Positions 48,350 through 63,000 of a DNA stretch of 64,000 nt are shown here, in pieces; position 1 is the first letter of the stretch, and the number at the start of each line of letters is the position of its first letter. The DNA comes from Cyanoderma ruficeps. Lineage: Eukaryota; Chordata; Aves; Passeriformes; Timaliidae. The notes beneath the pieces are model-generated. The model saw only the letters and a list, made by a program, of their open reading frames with translations. It was not told where the DNA came from and did not search any database. Location of the stretch: assembly GCA_008694505.1 (NCBI GenBank), contig VZDJ01007747.1:12836842-12900841 (forward strand), given 5' to 3'. The position numbers and the translations under genes are program-made.

Positions 48350-51300
48350 ACTTTTCTTTCTTCGCCAGCATTTCTTCACCAGCATCTATTCATGTTTAGT
48401 AGAACATTCTAGGGTTTCCTTTTCTTAAAACTTTTTCAGAATTGAAACATTTTTATCAGAGGACTTTTCAAGTGCCAGTAGGTGTTGGCATTTCTGATGT
48501 TTTGAGAGGCACAAGAAAAATTTTAATACAAGGAAACTTAAAAAGTAGCTAAAGTGTTTCTAATACAGATGTTTTCTGTCAAAGGGGTGCACCTACCTTA
48601 CCTACAGTTTTTGTATATCCCAGGTAGGACATGAAAGACTTTAATTAAAACCTTTAGAAAGATCTTTAGTTATGCATTTGTGCTCTTTCTTCCTTCTATA
48701 TTTCGGAATAGGATAAAAACCAATTTTCTTATGATTGTGTACTTCACACAAATGCCTACAGAATTTGCTGTGCAAACAAGACCTTTTTGTCTAAAACAGC
48801 TTAAAATATCAGTTTTCCTTTGAAAATTATTACACAGCTTTTTTGGCTGCTATAGTTTCATCTTTATTCTATGCCCATATTTACCTCTTCTGCCCATTAC
48901 TTGTTGCTCATAGTAGACACTGACTACAATTTGAAACATAATGTACCTAAGCGTGATTGCTAAGCAGGAGTAGTGGAAAATATCGTCCCAGGGGAAGGGA
49001 TTTTCACAGAAATCAGTTCATATTGGCAGATTGACACCTAAATAACCTTATGGATTGACCCCTAAGTATTTTATCATTCCGCCATCCTTGCTCATATCAG
49101 GAGACTGTGTATTTTTCTTTAGGTTACTTTTCTGTCATTTTATAGCACTTACCTTTCAATACAGGTATTCTATTACATGCGTATGTAACATTTCTTTCAA
49201 AGCCAGGACACCTTTTTTTAATTTAGCCCAGCCTCTAGTCTCTTCTTGTCAGTTGCAGTTTTGATGATTGGGACAGGATAAAAAGTGTTATCCTCCAACA
49301 TAGCATATATCATCTACAGTAGATGAAGAAAGGCCAGAGTATTAAACTTCTGCAAAAGTTCAATATACTGGTAGCAGCCTTGCTAAATTTTCCAAGTGTT
49401 GCAGCTTCCAAGTGTAAAGTGCTTGGTTTCTCAGTTAAGAAACAGAAGTGTTGTAAAATGCTAGGCCATGTGTTATGTCCCAAAAGACTAACAAGGTCAT
49501 GCTTCTATGGAAGGTTTTTTATGACAAAAAAAATGTCTTTATCATCATTATAGACTTAAAGGTTTCTGTGTTGTGGATTTTTGTGCTTTACATCTCCAGT
49601 GGTATTAAGCAGGGCTGGATTTCACAAGGTATTAGGTCCTGGTGTCATTTGGAGACATTTTATTGCTCATAGTCCTGTTCAATCTTAAGTGGTTTGTGAA
49701 ATGTTCTATTCCACATAAAGTGTACTGATATTCTTGTTTGACCCTGAGTGTAAAGGAGGATGTATCATCTTCCTTGCTGTGCTTGTTCATTTTTGCACTT
49801 CTACGTTTTAATTATCTCCAGCAGTTGAACTTTTCTGTGTTTGCCCCTATGTCTGTATTCAAGGCCAAATTCAGAGGTGGTGTGTGTTACTCAGGGCAAT
49901 TCAAAAGGTCCCTTTAGATTCTGCCAGATCTATTTATACCACCTCTATCAAGGTATAACATAATCTGCAATTTACATACCAAGGAATTGTAAGAGCGTTT
50001 CAATTTAAATAACAGAGACTCTTCTTTCATTTACACCTACTCATGAGCCCTTTTTATGAAAGCTGTAATGAGTTGGATTGACATCTGATGAACAAAGGGC
50101 AATTGTTTTCAATGGAAAAGAAAAATAGTGCTCCAGTAGTTTTTTGAAGCATCTTTTCACTCTTATCATTGTGATTTCCATCTTCCTGGGTTTGGTGAAC
50201 ACTTCCAGTGTTTCATCCAATGAATTGATATTGATCCCTGCAAGTCAGTATTTTGCAGCTGTGTGGAGGAAAAGAAAAATATACTCTTTTTTCTTTTTAC
50301 TCTTGTAGTGTTGCCTGAATATATTTATGTCCAGTTTTTTGTGAATTTTGAATGGGTTTTTGTCTGTCTCTGGTTTAGATGATTCCATGCTTTTCTCCTG
50401 CTAGTTTGCTTTGCTTGGTGTAATATCCCTGGTCAGGACGATTCTGGGAGTCTGGGAGTTAAAGTATGTGGACATTCAACAGGCTTAGCCAGCTTGTTAG
50501 AATCATGACCTGGATTTTACTTTGTATTTTAGAGGTAGGATAAATCCTATCATTTTTTTTTAAGTCTTTGTGTGCTAAACATGTTTCATACTTCTTTTCA
50601 GATAAGATATAATTGCAATGAGAGGGAGCATTTAGAAGAGCCTTGTGTTGGGCTGTGTTACCTATGTTTTTTGCCAGTTAGTCTAAGTAAATATTCCTTC
50701 TGAGAGGTGAAGTATGAGGCAATAGGTTTACAGCCTGAAGAAGATAGAGGGGATGGAGAAAGGAAGAGGAAACTCGGATGATCTTATTTCCTCTAGTCAA
50801 CAGCTGGAAATCAGTACTAATAGTACATTCTGTCTGTTCCTCACCTCCCAGACTATATGTGTGTGTTTGAACAGTTGTTTAAAGGGCAAGATCATCTGGC
50901 ATTAGATCCTGTCAATTAGAGAGGAAAGGATTTTCACTCATTTCCCTCAGCTTTGTGGACTTCTCTCCTTCTTGCTGTATGTTATACCACTTCTCATCTG
51001 AAGATTAGCTGTGTTAGAAAAATATTAGCGATCACAAATGTTGTCCTACTCAAACTGTATGTTAACTGGAACTGTTCTTCTGATATTTGACTTAGCAATT
51101 TTCAGCTCTGTTCTGCTGACTCTGTTGTCTGACCTGAGAACAGATCTGTATTATGGCTGCTGAGAGTATTAAGGCTTCTCAGTAATGCAGGCAGGCTCTG
51201 GCTAACCAAAACATTTTGTTCACATTTGTGGACTTGAAAGTGTCTATAAAGGAAAGAATTATAATTTTTTCTAGAATCCTTTATGCAGCTTCAGACTGTC

Positions 51301-54300
51301 AGTTTGTCTCAAAAATGTTAAAGTCTCATTTTGGTACTTTTATCTTTTTAAAATAAGTATCTTGCTATTTTATTTTTTTTCCTGAAAGAACACAATCTTT
51401 GTATCATATTGATGTTTCATGTTAGAAACCTGCATCCTGGATTTGAATGACATACTTTGGCTTCTCTGCTAGCTCTCTGAGTTTTAAATAGCTGTTAGCA
51501 CTCTATTATGCAAAACTGAAAATTAAATATTCCTGCGAAATACTCCATGAAAAGCCCCAATCATAACAAAGATCCTCTGGAAAAGCTGCATATTCTTTTC
51601 AAACTTTACACTGGATGCTGAGGCAAAGGCAAAATCTCAAACATCTGTATTTCAGATGTTAAAAACAATTGCATTTTTTGCAAGTTCAGGCAAGCTTGTG
51701 ATACTAATGTTTTGGGTTTTTTTCACACATCTCCTTGTCTTCCTAGGTTGATTGAATAGGCTTGTACTGCAGTGGCCATCCTGCTGCCTTGAACTGTGTA
51801 TCTTCTGAGTTTGTTAAATGTATGGTTTCATATGCCACAAGAAAGGAAGAAAGCAGATGAATGCCTGATTAGTTCTTTGGTCATGTAGAAATAGCTTTCT
51901 TGTGCAGAAATAGCGTTTGAATGTGACTCAAAATACATACTGTCTTTTTAAATCACTGAGTCCAGATTTGCATCCTGCAGGGTGTCATTTGCAGTATTCC
52001 AAACAAACTCATTGCCTGTTAGTTTTGAAGGGAGCTAAAAGTACTTACTAACATGCAGGATCAGGTCCTTTATGTTTAGAAATAATAATAAGAAAATGTG
52101 TCTTACCTTCAGGGAATGCCTTAAAAAATGAAAGGGGTAAACTCACCATGAAGCTACTTTTATGCTCCTAATGACTGTGTAAAAAAGTTCCACAGGGATA
52201 AAAGGAAAATGAAGTAAATACAGCAGTGCCCCAACACATTTCAAAGCCAATATCAAATCATCCATAAAATTCTGTGAAAACAATATCCACCTAATCCACA
52301 AATGAAAGAGCTGAGATTATCTGTTGAAAAAAAAATGAATAGACCTGTGCTTATTTGGATGATAAGCATTAAAGATTTTCTCCAATCATTAAGGGTTGAG
52401 GGTTTGCTATACTCTTGGAACTAAACCTTTTAAATAACTTCCCAGTTTCCAGACTACTGAATCTTTGAAAAGTTAATGTTTTGTTATCTCCAAATACAGG
52501 AAGCTTAGCACAACAATGGCAGTTCAAAGTCTCCCAGGTAAAGAGCCTTCAAAGAGTAATTCGCAATACAAATTCATAAAAGTCAACAGTTTAGACTACT
52601 CAATTGCTTTTAAGATTTTCATCAAATGCATCTCAGCAGTTGAATCTTGCCACTGATGCCTCCCAGCTGAGTTAAAGTCAGAAAACACTGACAATGTTAC
52701 CTTTCTTTTTCTGTGGATTTTAGGCAGTGAAAGATAGCAATTGAACTTTGCCTCAATTTACTTAGTATCTGATCTTTGTATATGTGACTAAATAATAAAT
52801 GCGCATTACATTTCATGCTATTATAGAAGTTTTAAGATAATAATTAATAACCAGTGAATTGTTGAAATCAGAGTATACAAATATCTTCTCTGTGCAATTA
52901 AAATTCTTTTAAATATAGATAGATGCTCCCGAAGTTCTCTCTGATTTAAGAGATGTCTATTCTAAGATCAAGTTTATTTTAGAAGATATTTGGCACTTTG
53001 GGAAACATTCTAGGCTTTCCAAAAAAGGTGCACAATCTCCTCATCAGTGTGACAATACTGTGATTTTTCCATAAAGTGTAGAAGAAATTTTCCTTTAAAT
53101 GGTACAGAATTGCAGCCCAGTTTTACTGCTTCAGTGTGCATTATTCTGGCAGAATGAGAAATTAACTGTATTATCAGGAAGTGAAATTTACTGCTTTGTC
53201 TGGGCTTCCTTTTCTGTCTGTTGGACAAGATTTTCACAACAGAAGTTAGTGAGACAACTTTAAGAAAATTTTTTTCTTAATTTGAAAAGTTAAAATATTA
53301 TTTACTACTGATGCTTATTTCTCATCCCCATGGTAGTGATGTAATTGCTGTGTTAAGAATTTTGTGCTGTGTTAAAAACTGGATCCAAATATATTCATAT
53401 GTATGTATGTCTGTATCTGTTTGATTGCATGAATACATGTGACTGAAGAAACTTATAACTGACAAATAAAAAGTTCTGCATTAATTTAAGTCCTTCTTCA
53501 TTATTTTTTCAACATTTTCTGGTACTATGCTTTCAAACATATCCAAACAGCTCAATAATTTGTACAACAGTGTAATCTGCTGCTGCTGTGAGATGCTTAG
53601 ACTTGCTAACTAACTTGTACATCTGTGCCTTAGAATATCAATATAATAATATGTATTAATTTAAATAGCTGCAGGGTGGTCATGAAATGAAAATAAAATA
53701 TCTTTATTTTCATTTCTGTTTACAAAAGAGAAAAAATACGAGACTTTATCTGAGCCTTTGAATCCCTTGGTTATAGAAAACTACAGTATGAGATTTTTCT
53801 CATGAACTCTTGTTTTCTCTCTCTCTTTCCATCAGAAAAAGAAGCCACCACAAATCTTTAAAATACTACTTTTTTAAAACAAAATCACAACTCCTTCTGG
53901 GTGAGTCAGATATATAATGTTATCATTAACAATCAGTCATGAGGTTCAACTTGAGTTCAGGTCATCTTCTGTTTAGTCTTTTGGAGAGAACACATTTTCT
54001 GTGTGACTCCATAATCCACAGCAAAAGTGATGCAATGATGCAAAGGGGATCATTTACATTAAGCTTTCTTCCACTTGTAGAAATGGTAATGAAAGTTTCT
54101 TTTCAGGTGTGATTCTTCCTAACACATTTCTAAATTATTAATGTTCCAGGGGTACCTTGGTGAATTGACTGGAAAAAGCTGATTTCCTCACTGGGTAAAA
54201 CAGAGAGTATAATTACTATTTTGTGGTTATTGTTGGTTTCTTTGGTTGGTTGTGGGTTTTTTTGTGGAGGAGGGATAGTGTGTTGATATAAAGAGTTCTC

Positions 54301-55152
54301 ATTATTATGCTTTGCTGGCCACCGTGGCATCCACTTTCCTGCTGAACTGAACCTTTCTCACACTGGCTTATTGCAGATCCTTTTTCAAGTGAAATCTGTA
54401 GCTGCTGCTTCATCTCTTACAATATTCCAGCCAGATCCTGATGACTTTCATTGCTCAAACATTTCATCATAGGATTTTTACTAGAAAAAATCATAGCTCC
54501 TTGCAGTTATATAATTCAACCAGTCTACCGGTTAAATAACAATATCTTTAATATTAGAACCTGAATAATTTACCAACCAAAAGTCCAATCCTGCCAACAC
54601 ACTGATATGAGTCTTTGCCACTTGTATAGTTGGACCTGTAAAACTCATCAGAGTATTTGCATTACTGTGGACAAAGCAAGATCCAGAGCTGGTCATTAGA
54701 AGATAGAAATCATAGAGAGATAGAAAAGATAGAAATCATAATGAAATCACTTGAGGTTAGAGTGAGAGAAAGAAAGATGTAGAAATAAATAAATAAACAT
54801 AAGATTTCAATTAGGGTTTCAGCAGTCAGGAGTGAAAAGAACAATGTGCTAGGATATACAAGGGATTTGCTCTCAGGGATTCATGCTGAACTTATATAAC
54901 ACTATAGTAATGAAAAGCTGTATGTCAGAACATGAATTGACTTCCTGCCAGTCAAAATATTTCCTTTAGCTATCACTGCAAATAAAAGAGGAATTTAGTC
55001 TTCATATAGGTTGTATTAAAATTCTTATCAGAAGGTATCTATGCAAAGTCAAAGCCAATATTGGTTTAGGATTTTACTTCTTTTTTTTTTTTTGCCTGGA
55101 TTTTTCCCCTCTCCCAATCCCATCCCTTTAGTCACAGTATACAACCCACGTA
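48350..55152. other. Intergenic, no gene seen
   Basis: A+T-rich sequence with short poly-T runs and a small duplicated GATAGAAATCATA block near 54702-54740. No gene or repeat family is recognised. Confidence 0.7.
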
Positions 55153-55735
55153 TCAGAGAATCACAGAGTCGCAGAATGGGTCAGGTTGGAAGGGACCACA
55201 GGGAGTCATCAGGTTCCACCTCCCTGCTCAAGCAGGATCATACTAGAACACATTGCACAGGGCTATGTCCAAGTGGTTCTTGAATATTGCCACTGAGAGA
55301 GACTCCACAACCTCTCTGGACAATCTGGACAATCTGTTCCAGTCACAATCCGTTCTGGTCTTCTGAAAGAAAAGTTCTTCCTCCTGTTCAGGTGGAACTT
55401 CCTGTGCATCAGTTTCTGCCTGTTGCCTTTTGTTGTAATGGTTGGCACCACCAAGCAGAGCCTGGCTCCATCCTCTTGGCGTCCTTCCTTTCAGATACTG
55501 ACAGACATTGATGAAGTCTCCTCTCAGTCATTTCTTCTCAAGGCTGAAGAGGCACACCCTTTCCCTGTAAGAGATACTCCATCTCCTAATCATCTTTGCT
55601 GCCCTCAACAGGGTGTGCTTCAGGAGCTCCATGTCTCTCTTGTACTTGAGGAGGCCAGAACTGGATGCAACATTCCAGATGTGGCCTCAGTAGGGCTGAG
55701 TAAGGGGTGGGATCACGTCCCCCAACTCAATTTGA
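55153..55735 (-). mobile_element. CR1 LINE, 3' fragment, minus strand
   Basis: The plus strand opens with CAGAGAATCACAGAGTCGCA, then GAATGGGTCAGGTTGGAAGG and GACCAC, the reversed CR1 tail. It continues through the CR1 3' region to about GGATCACGTCCCCCAAC. It is more diverged than the copy at 35030 and 5'-truncated. Confidence 0.9.
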
Positions 55736-58700
55736 TTTGACCCGTGGCTTTATCAGTCTGGTAAAGAACCAGAGTGTTTAATACTCTAAAACAAAAAGGG
55801 CATATACCGGAATTTTTTCAGAGTTACCCTATTATTTAAGTGCTTGATGGGAATTCTTGAAAAACAGAAGTTCTACTGGGCCCTCCTCTGAACCACTGGG
55901 TGCGCAGATACTTCATAGGTATGCCACTTTCTGAAGCTGATGTCCAAAACTGACTCAGGAATAAATGTATCACTAGAAAGTGTTGGAAAAATAAATCTAT
56001 TGTACTGTAAATGGGGAAGGCAGCAAGGCATGAGATGCTCTGAATTCAAATAGAAACTGGATTAAGCACATGAGAGGGAAAAAAAACCCTAAACCCAATC
56101 CCTTCTTTATGCAATTTCACTGCAGCCCTCCTGGCTTTTGCTATCAATGGTAAAAACCTTCTCTTTCCTAAGGTTATTATTTAGGACAAATCGATCTCTA
56201 TTATTCCAAACAATTACCTCTAAACATACCTGGTCTTTTTGACTCCATTTCTGAGATTCATGTCTCTGAGACAATTGCTCCATTTATCCTGAGTACTTCT
56301 TCCCTCCCCATTTCCTCAAAGCCTTGTCCCATGCTAGCTCTGCCTTCATTCCAGCTATCTGCCTCTCTTATTTCTCTGGAGCACTGGCGAGCCAGGAAAG
56401 AAGAGAAAGGAAGCCAATTATATCCTCTTTAGCCACAACTGCAAAATAAGCTCCACCTACATAAAAAGATGCTCTCTGATGGCATCTAAGTTTTCTGTGC
56501 TGCTTCAAAACAGAAAATAAAATGGCTAACATTCAGAATTCAGAATACTATTTTGCTATCCCATGGATTTGAAACAATATGTGGAGCCAGGCATTAATTA
56601 CAAATTGAGATATCATAACAATAAATTATGTGTACTGGACTTAGATTTCCAGACTTGCCTTAGAAAACCCCAGGTAAAACTTGTGTGTTTAACATGCACT
56701 CTTTTATACTTTTGAATGTAAGTTCATACCCCATCTATGTAGATGCTATTTTTCTTGGAAATCTATGTTTTCCAGCTGCCACAACTTTGTTGCTATTCTA
56801 GATAGTGCGAATAAATAAATGCATTTGGAGATACTTGGTGCTCTTGTCCTTGAGAGCCGAACATTTTGCATGCTCTACTCAAATGCATCCTTCTAAGCCT
56901 GACAAGGTCATGGACATTGTACAGAGACCCAAAACAAGGAATGCAAGATTAACAGTAGACAGTTTTAAATTATAGGAGAGTAATTTCTTTATCCTGAATA
57001 CCACTGTCACTTGCAATTAATTTTAACTCTGACCTCAGAAGAGTATGTACCAGATACTTTGAAAATGAAAAACTAAATCCAGCAGCAAGTTGGAGATGTT
57101 TTTTCTACTGTTATACTCTCTACTAAATTGTATTATGCTATATTGGATTCTGCGTTTTCTAAGTACTATATGTCACAGAAGCTAGATAGATTAGAATGTT
57201 AAAGTAACACTTTAGCATTACTGTTCCTTATTACTTTGCTTTCACCATCATAAAAACTTTGTGTTTGTACCTGTTAAAAACTGTAGATAAGTTACTTTGT
57301 GTGGTTCTTCGGCATTCATTTTTTTAATACCTTCTTTCTCTGAGTCCTTTGATTGGAAATGATTTTCCTTACTATATACTACTAAATTAAGGACTACACT
57401 TTTCTCCTAAATTCCTCCTTTTAAACATCTCTACCTTCCTCAACAATTGTGCTCATTGAAGAGTTCTCTCAATTGTTAACTTCTTGAAGGCCGAAAACTA
57501 ATAAACCAGCCATTTATATGTTTTCAGGTGAACTGAAATCCTTATGTGCATCTGGCTCTTCTGTATTCACTTACAACCTTCAGAATATTCTCCATCTATT
57601 GCATTAAGGGCAGACGGACACATTTTTCTCTTTTGCCACCTGGTAAGCAAAGGTTAGAGTTCAACTTGTCCCAAATCAGCTTATCCTTCTACAGGGTAGT
57701 CAAAGCCCACTTACAAACACTCTAACGCAGTTTTACATTTTTGCCTCCCACCAGCATTCAAACCTGGGTAAATGTCTTTCTCTGTCAAAGCAGCAGTGGG
57801 AGGTGAAAATGAAAGTCCTTTTTTTTCTTTCCCTGAGAAATTGGACTGTAAAAAGCTGTCAGTTTAAAAATGACATAGTGGCACAGCATTTCTATAAGGT
57901 GGCTCCTTTCATTTTTGACTCCTGCTGTCTCTCTGACAGTTGAAGTTGCAGCAGGAGGTAAAAACTAAAATGAGCACTGCTGGCATTTGCCCTCGAGCAC
58001 AAAATTAATAATGGAAGAAACAGGGAGACATCCAAAACCGCCTCATATCAGATGTCAGCCAATGAGGTTTCAACACTTCCATAATACAGTGACCACAATG
58101 ATGCCCATTATTCCAAATATGATCTTATTCTCTATTACTTTCCTAGTGCTGGATCTATTTTCTCCATTTTAGATTTGATTCCCTGCTTTGGGGGTTATAG
58201 AATAATTTAAATTCTATTAAGCTGTATGCTATGACTTTATAAGTTTTCCCCCTCTCTAGTGTAACTCTGGTCAAAATTTTATGGGTGTTGTCTTTTCTTG
58301 AGCTTTATATCTCTCAACCTTTCTACATGAATGTTTCACTTCTAAATCACTGTTTAAATTATCTTACTATGTCCTATCCTTAAATATGAACAAAACTCAC
58401 AACGTATTAAACAGATAGCTTTTAGTCTAAAGAGCCACAGGATAAAAAAGCTGAGATGGTTTTGTTCTTGTAAACTCAAGAGCTGAAGGTTTTCTGCCAA
58501 AATGAAGAAAAAAATGAGTCACTGTTAGGTGGCTGAGAGATGGGGGGCCCAAAATTCTTCCAGCAGGGCAGGGGTCTTTTCTCTCTTTTGAAAGACTCAG
58601 TGGTATGTCCAAGTTTCACCAAAATTATTATAGGTAGGCACAAAAAGTCTGTTAGAAGCAGAGTACAAGTGTGGTTCTTTCTGCCACATTTCAACCATTT

Positions 58701-59391
58701 TCTGATTTTAGCACCATTTTGGTGGTATTTAGTATCTTGCTTTTGACTATTCAGAACAGGTAATATTTCAGGGTTCACATACTGGGCTCCTGCAGTCTTA
58801 CACCACACCAGCTACTCAGTTCTTCTGCCGAGCTTACCTTTGAGCCTAACTAGTCTGTATGTAGCATGCCAAACTTTTCTTAATATAAAGGTTTACAGTC
58901 TTATGTACTGTATGAATTTGCTTCTGCCTTCCCAGTTCCACCTTTGCTATTGCTTTTCTTGGCATACACTTTTGTTTTGCAGTGGTGAAGGAGGAAAACT
59001 CTCAGCAAACCGGTGATGTGGATAATTCTCAAGTGCTGACAAATACACAAAATAAGCACATTGTAAAAGAAAGCATTTTATTTCTTCATGTGCTATTGCT
59101 TTCAGGCTTTACAGCAGTCATCTAGCTCGCAGCTTCAGACATCTTTTATCTTTTATAGGAGAATAAGAGTGACTCAAAGGCTTCAGCTGAACCCATTGAT
59201 CTCATTGATTTCAACGTGTTAATGACAAAGAGAATTTGGACTAGATAAGCACTTGTAGTTTGTTGCAATTACAATTAGTAATGCCTTCTTCAATTTCTAG
59301 AAAATCTTGTACTGTATGTTTTAACCCCTTGTGTAATTTAACTTTCATTCTTGTCTTCTGATTTTTTCCTTGAGTCTCATTTGCAGACTTC

Positions 59392-59435
59392 ATTCTATAA
59401 TCCTCCTGTAGCAAACTTGATTCTATAATCCTCCT
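59392..59435. repeat. Direct repeat, 16 bp, period 28
   Basis: ATTCTATAATCCTCCT occurs at 59392-59407 and again at 59420-59435. Confidence 0.9.
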
Positions 59436-59973
59436 TTAGGATTTTTTTTGACTCTCAGTAATTTTTGTGCTTGCTTGCTCATCAGTTTAGTTTTCTCTAA
59501 AAGTTCATTCATTGTGGGGAGAAGCCACACAGTGTCTGGGCATACATTTATATTCCATTCCCAGTTCTCCCCACTGTAGCTCCCCACTGTACTCTATGGC
59601 TCTATCCCATCCATTTATCCTCATGTTTTCCATGTACCTTCAAGATTTATTCTGATTAGCTATAGTCTGTATCCACCTATATATGTCCACAGTCCTACTT
59701 TCAAATATAAATTGTTTATGATTGCTATTGTTTAGCTCCTCCTCCACTTTTGGTCTACATCCTTAAGCATGTCTCTGCTTTTCAAAATACAAAATTTTTC
59801 AAAATTCTCTCCTCCCCAGTTTATTCTTTCCTGGTTTGTGTGTGTTGTATTACTATTTTTATATTTTATCCCAGTTAGTTTTCCCAGATTTTGCCTTCTG
59901 TTTCATGTCCACTTCAGGAACTTAGTTGCTACTTGATCTTAGTTGCCAATAGGGATTTTCCTTTTTAACAACC

Positions 59974-60011
59974 CATGTTTTTAAAATTTGTACATGTTTT
60001 AAAAACATGTA
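59974..60011. repeat. Perfect 13-bp inverted repeat with an overlapping palindrome
   Basis: CATGTTTTTAAAA (59974-59986) and TTTTAAAAACATG (59997-60009) are exact reverse complements, 10 nt apart. The right arm is also part of a palindrome, TACATGTTTT-A-AAAACATGTA, at 59991-60011. Confidence 0.9.
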
Positions 60012-63000
60012 TGTTATATTGCCCTATCTTTTTACTTGTCTATTGTCTTCCTTTTTCAAAACTGAATTTCAGGCCATGATTTTGCATACAGATACAATAC
60101 TTTTTCTCTCTTGTAGCACTGTTCACTTGAATTAATCATTTCAGATCTCAATTTGCATCCATTAGTGGGGAAAAAAAGTAGGACTACCATCTTAGATCAA
60201 ACTATTGTAGATCTATTCATGTATTTTCCTTCATCTCGATGTTGAACTTGGGTAAAAATGTCTGATTTTGTTCTCTAGCATTGTGTACAATTGCTCCTTG
60301 CTTTATTTGCTTTCATTTAAACTGGTAATTAGCCACACAGTACTTCTGTCTTTTGTCAAATTTTGAATTAATCCACTACCTAAATATTCCCTTCTCATAG
60401 GAATATCCATAGTTCCAATTTTTGAGAATATGCAATTCTTTTGCACATATCTTAAAGTGTTCGTCCTCTGGACTTATTTCAGTGTAGCAGTTTGCTTCTG
60501 TAGAAGTAGGAGGTGTTTGCAAAGTTTCTGCTGTCAGGTTTCACAGAGTTTGTAGAAATATTTTATCATTATGTAAAGGAAATAATTTCCCTGAATTCAG
60601 TGTAAAAGAAACAGGCTAATTAGAAAAGATTTATCGTTTTCCTTTTTTCCTCACCTCACTTCTTTTTTCTTTATTAGTACACCATTCATATGTAGAGGGC
60701 TCTATTGTCTCCTTTACTATTCTTAATCATTTTAGTATTATTTTATATCATATGATAGGCATGTGGAATGCAGTGAGGGGGATTATCCCATGTAGGCTCT
60801 GATGGATGATAACACAGCTGAGCCTTTTTAGACCACGTATTGTCAGGGGTCTGCCGATAACATCTACTTTTTTCCTTGTTCTGCAGGGTTGGTTTCCAGC
60901 ACAATTTTTTTTTTCTTTTTTACTGTATGACATAACGAAGGAAAATAATGTGATTTAAAGGGAGCTGGGCACTGATCGCCTCTCTGTGGTTCACAGTCTG
61001 TGGTTTTTTGAACACCATCTGTGCCTTTTTCCCAATTGGCATGTTGCTGGTAGACACAACAGTTCCTTGTGGGTAAGAGACTTGAGGGGATGGTGTTTTT
61101 CTCTTCTAACTGTGGTGCTCCAAAGGGCAGAGGATGCTGCTGTCCATCAGGAACTTGCCCATCTCCTCGAACTGCAGAGCTCCTCAACCTGCATAATCCT
61201 GTTTGGATGGATGGGCTGCTGGTGCCTTGTTCTCAAGAGCAAATAGAGAGGACCTCTGTGAAAGATGAGATAAACTCCCCCAACAATAAAGAGAGATGTT
61301 TAGTTCATAGGTCTCGTAAGTGCAGAACATCTGTGGAGGAAACTGACTCTCTTCCTCTTGGAGCTATCTGTTTCCCTGACAACTCTGCAGAGGTACAGAC
61401 AAAATGAAACCAGCTGGTTGATTATTTCTCTGGAAAAGCAGCTCAAATTCAATGAATTATGCTTCAGAGTCTGACAACCCAATACCCAGTTTACAGGATA
61501 GGAAACAGAACTGGTGCTATCAGCAGTGAAATATACTGATTTAATCTAATTGGATTTTAATGCAAGCCCCACATTACTTTTCCCTATTGTACCTTGTTTG
61601 CTTGCCAGTAACTCATGTACACACTTCAAAAATCCCTAATGTACAGTTATGCCAGATCCCTCAACAGGCCTGAAACACAAACAGCAGGGCACCAACTCCA
61701 TTTATAGCAAATGATCGATTAGCTGAGGTTTTCCCCAAGTGATTAATAACACCGGAGTCTGAAGTGCCTGTCCAACAAGACTTTAAAAAGAATGTCTCCC
61801 CTGAATATCTGGAAAACTGAAGTACCTAGAATAATTTCTGAAGGTATTTCTGAAAAATCCTGCCCAATTCTCATGTTAAGTATACAAAATACACTGTGAA
61901 TCCTCGCTCTGCTTTTAATGAGGAACTGTAACATAGAATAAACATCTTTTAGCTGAGAAGACAGCTGATAGCAGCAGTTTCTTGGAAACAATTATATTTA
62001 CGATAAAGGTTAAATGACTAGTAAATTTTAAATTTTTGTATAAATGTATCTATGAATACATTTTAAGTTACTATTGTATTCTAAAAAAAAAAAAAAACCC
62101 TAACATATAAGACTTCTGTGGGGAGATTAATGGACTATGGTGCATCATAAAAACTGATGCCCTGGCAGTTCTCCCTTACATGAGTTGGCTGCCATGCTTC
62201 TTGAACTGTCCTGGTTAAGTGTTACTCATAATTCTGAGTATACCCAGATGCTGGTCTTAAGTGTTACTATTGCCAGACTCTTTAAAAGTTACCATCACAG
62301 AACCCCAAATACATTGGTAATGTTCCATTACCAATATCCTGGTTTCAGATCAATATTATTCCTGGTTGACAACACTTTTTCAGGGGTATATTTAAATTAA
62401 CAACAGTTGAGCATAATTGCTATTTAATAAACTTTCATAGGTATGTGTTCTTTAATGAGGTGCTGCATGAAACTAATTGTATTTTCAAGTACAGTCTTTC
62501 TTACATATGTCATAGGACATTGCAAAAAAGTACAAAAAAGTTGTACTATATTTGGACTTACTGAATCAGTCACTTTGCAGATTGAGGGCATCAATGTATT
62601 CACACTGAAAGAAGTGGATGTTATGAAGTGGCTGTTACACTTCACCTTAAGAGAGATGCACTTTCTTGTTGGTAATTACAATACATGTATTTGGAAGGCA
62701 ACTCTTGTACTTCCTAGTGCTGCTAAAAGAATATTTCCAAGTAAACCTCACATTGAACTGAACAGCTGTAGTAATCCCATTCTTGAGGACTTTGTGAGAA
62801 CACTTCTGTTTTCCTCTATTGAGTGGCACTTTTTTTCACCTTTGTTGCAAATGGAAGACAAAGTTTCTTTTCTTTGTAGGTTATATGGTTTCATCTCCTA
62901 GACCTTCTCTTCTTTCTTTCCACTCTTTTAATTTTGAAGTTTGGAAGTTTTTGTTTTGTTTTTTGTTTTGTTTGTTTTCCCTTCAGACTCTACAGTGCTA

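Noticed and set aside
55423..55740. 105-codon plus-strand open frame
   Set aside because: It is the antisense reading of a CR1 fragment.
61069..61407. 112-codon plus-strand open frame
   Set aside because: No recognised domain and no splice or promoter context; taken as chance.
62082..62105. Poly-A followed by CCCTAACA, resembling a telomere repeat or a processed-pseudogene tail
   Set aside because: Only one CCCTAA unit is present and no gene-like sequence precedes the A run.
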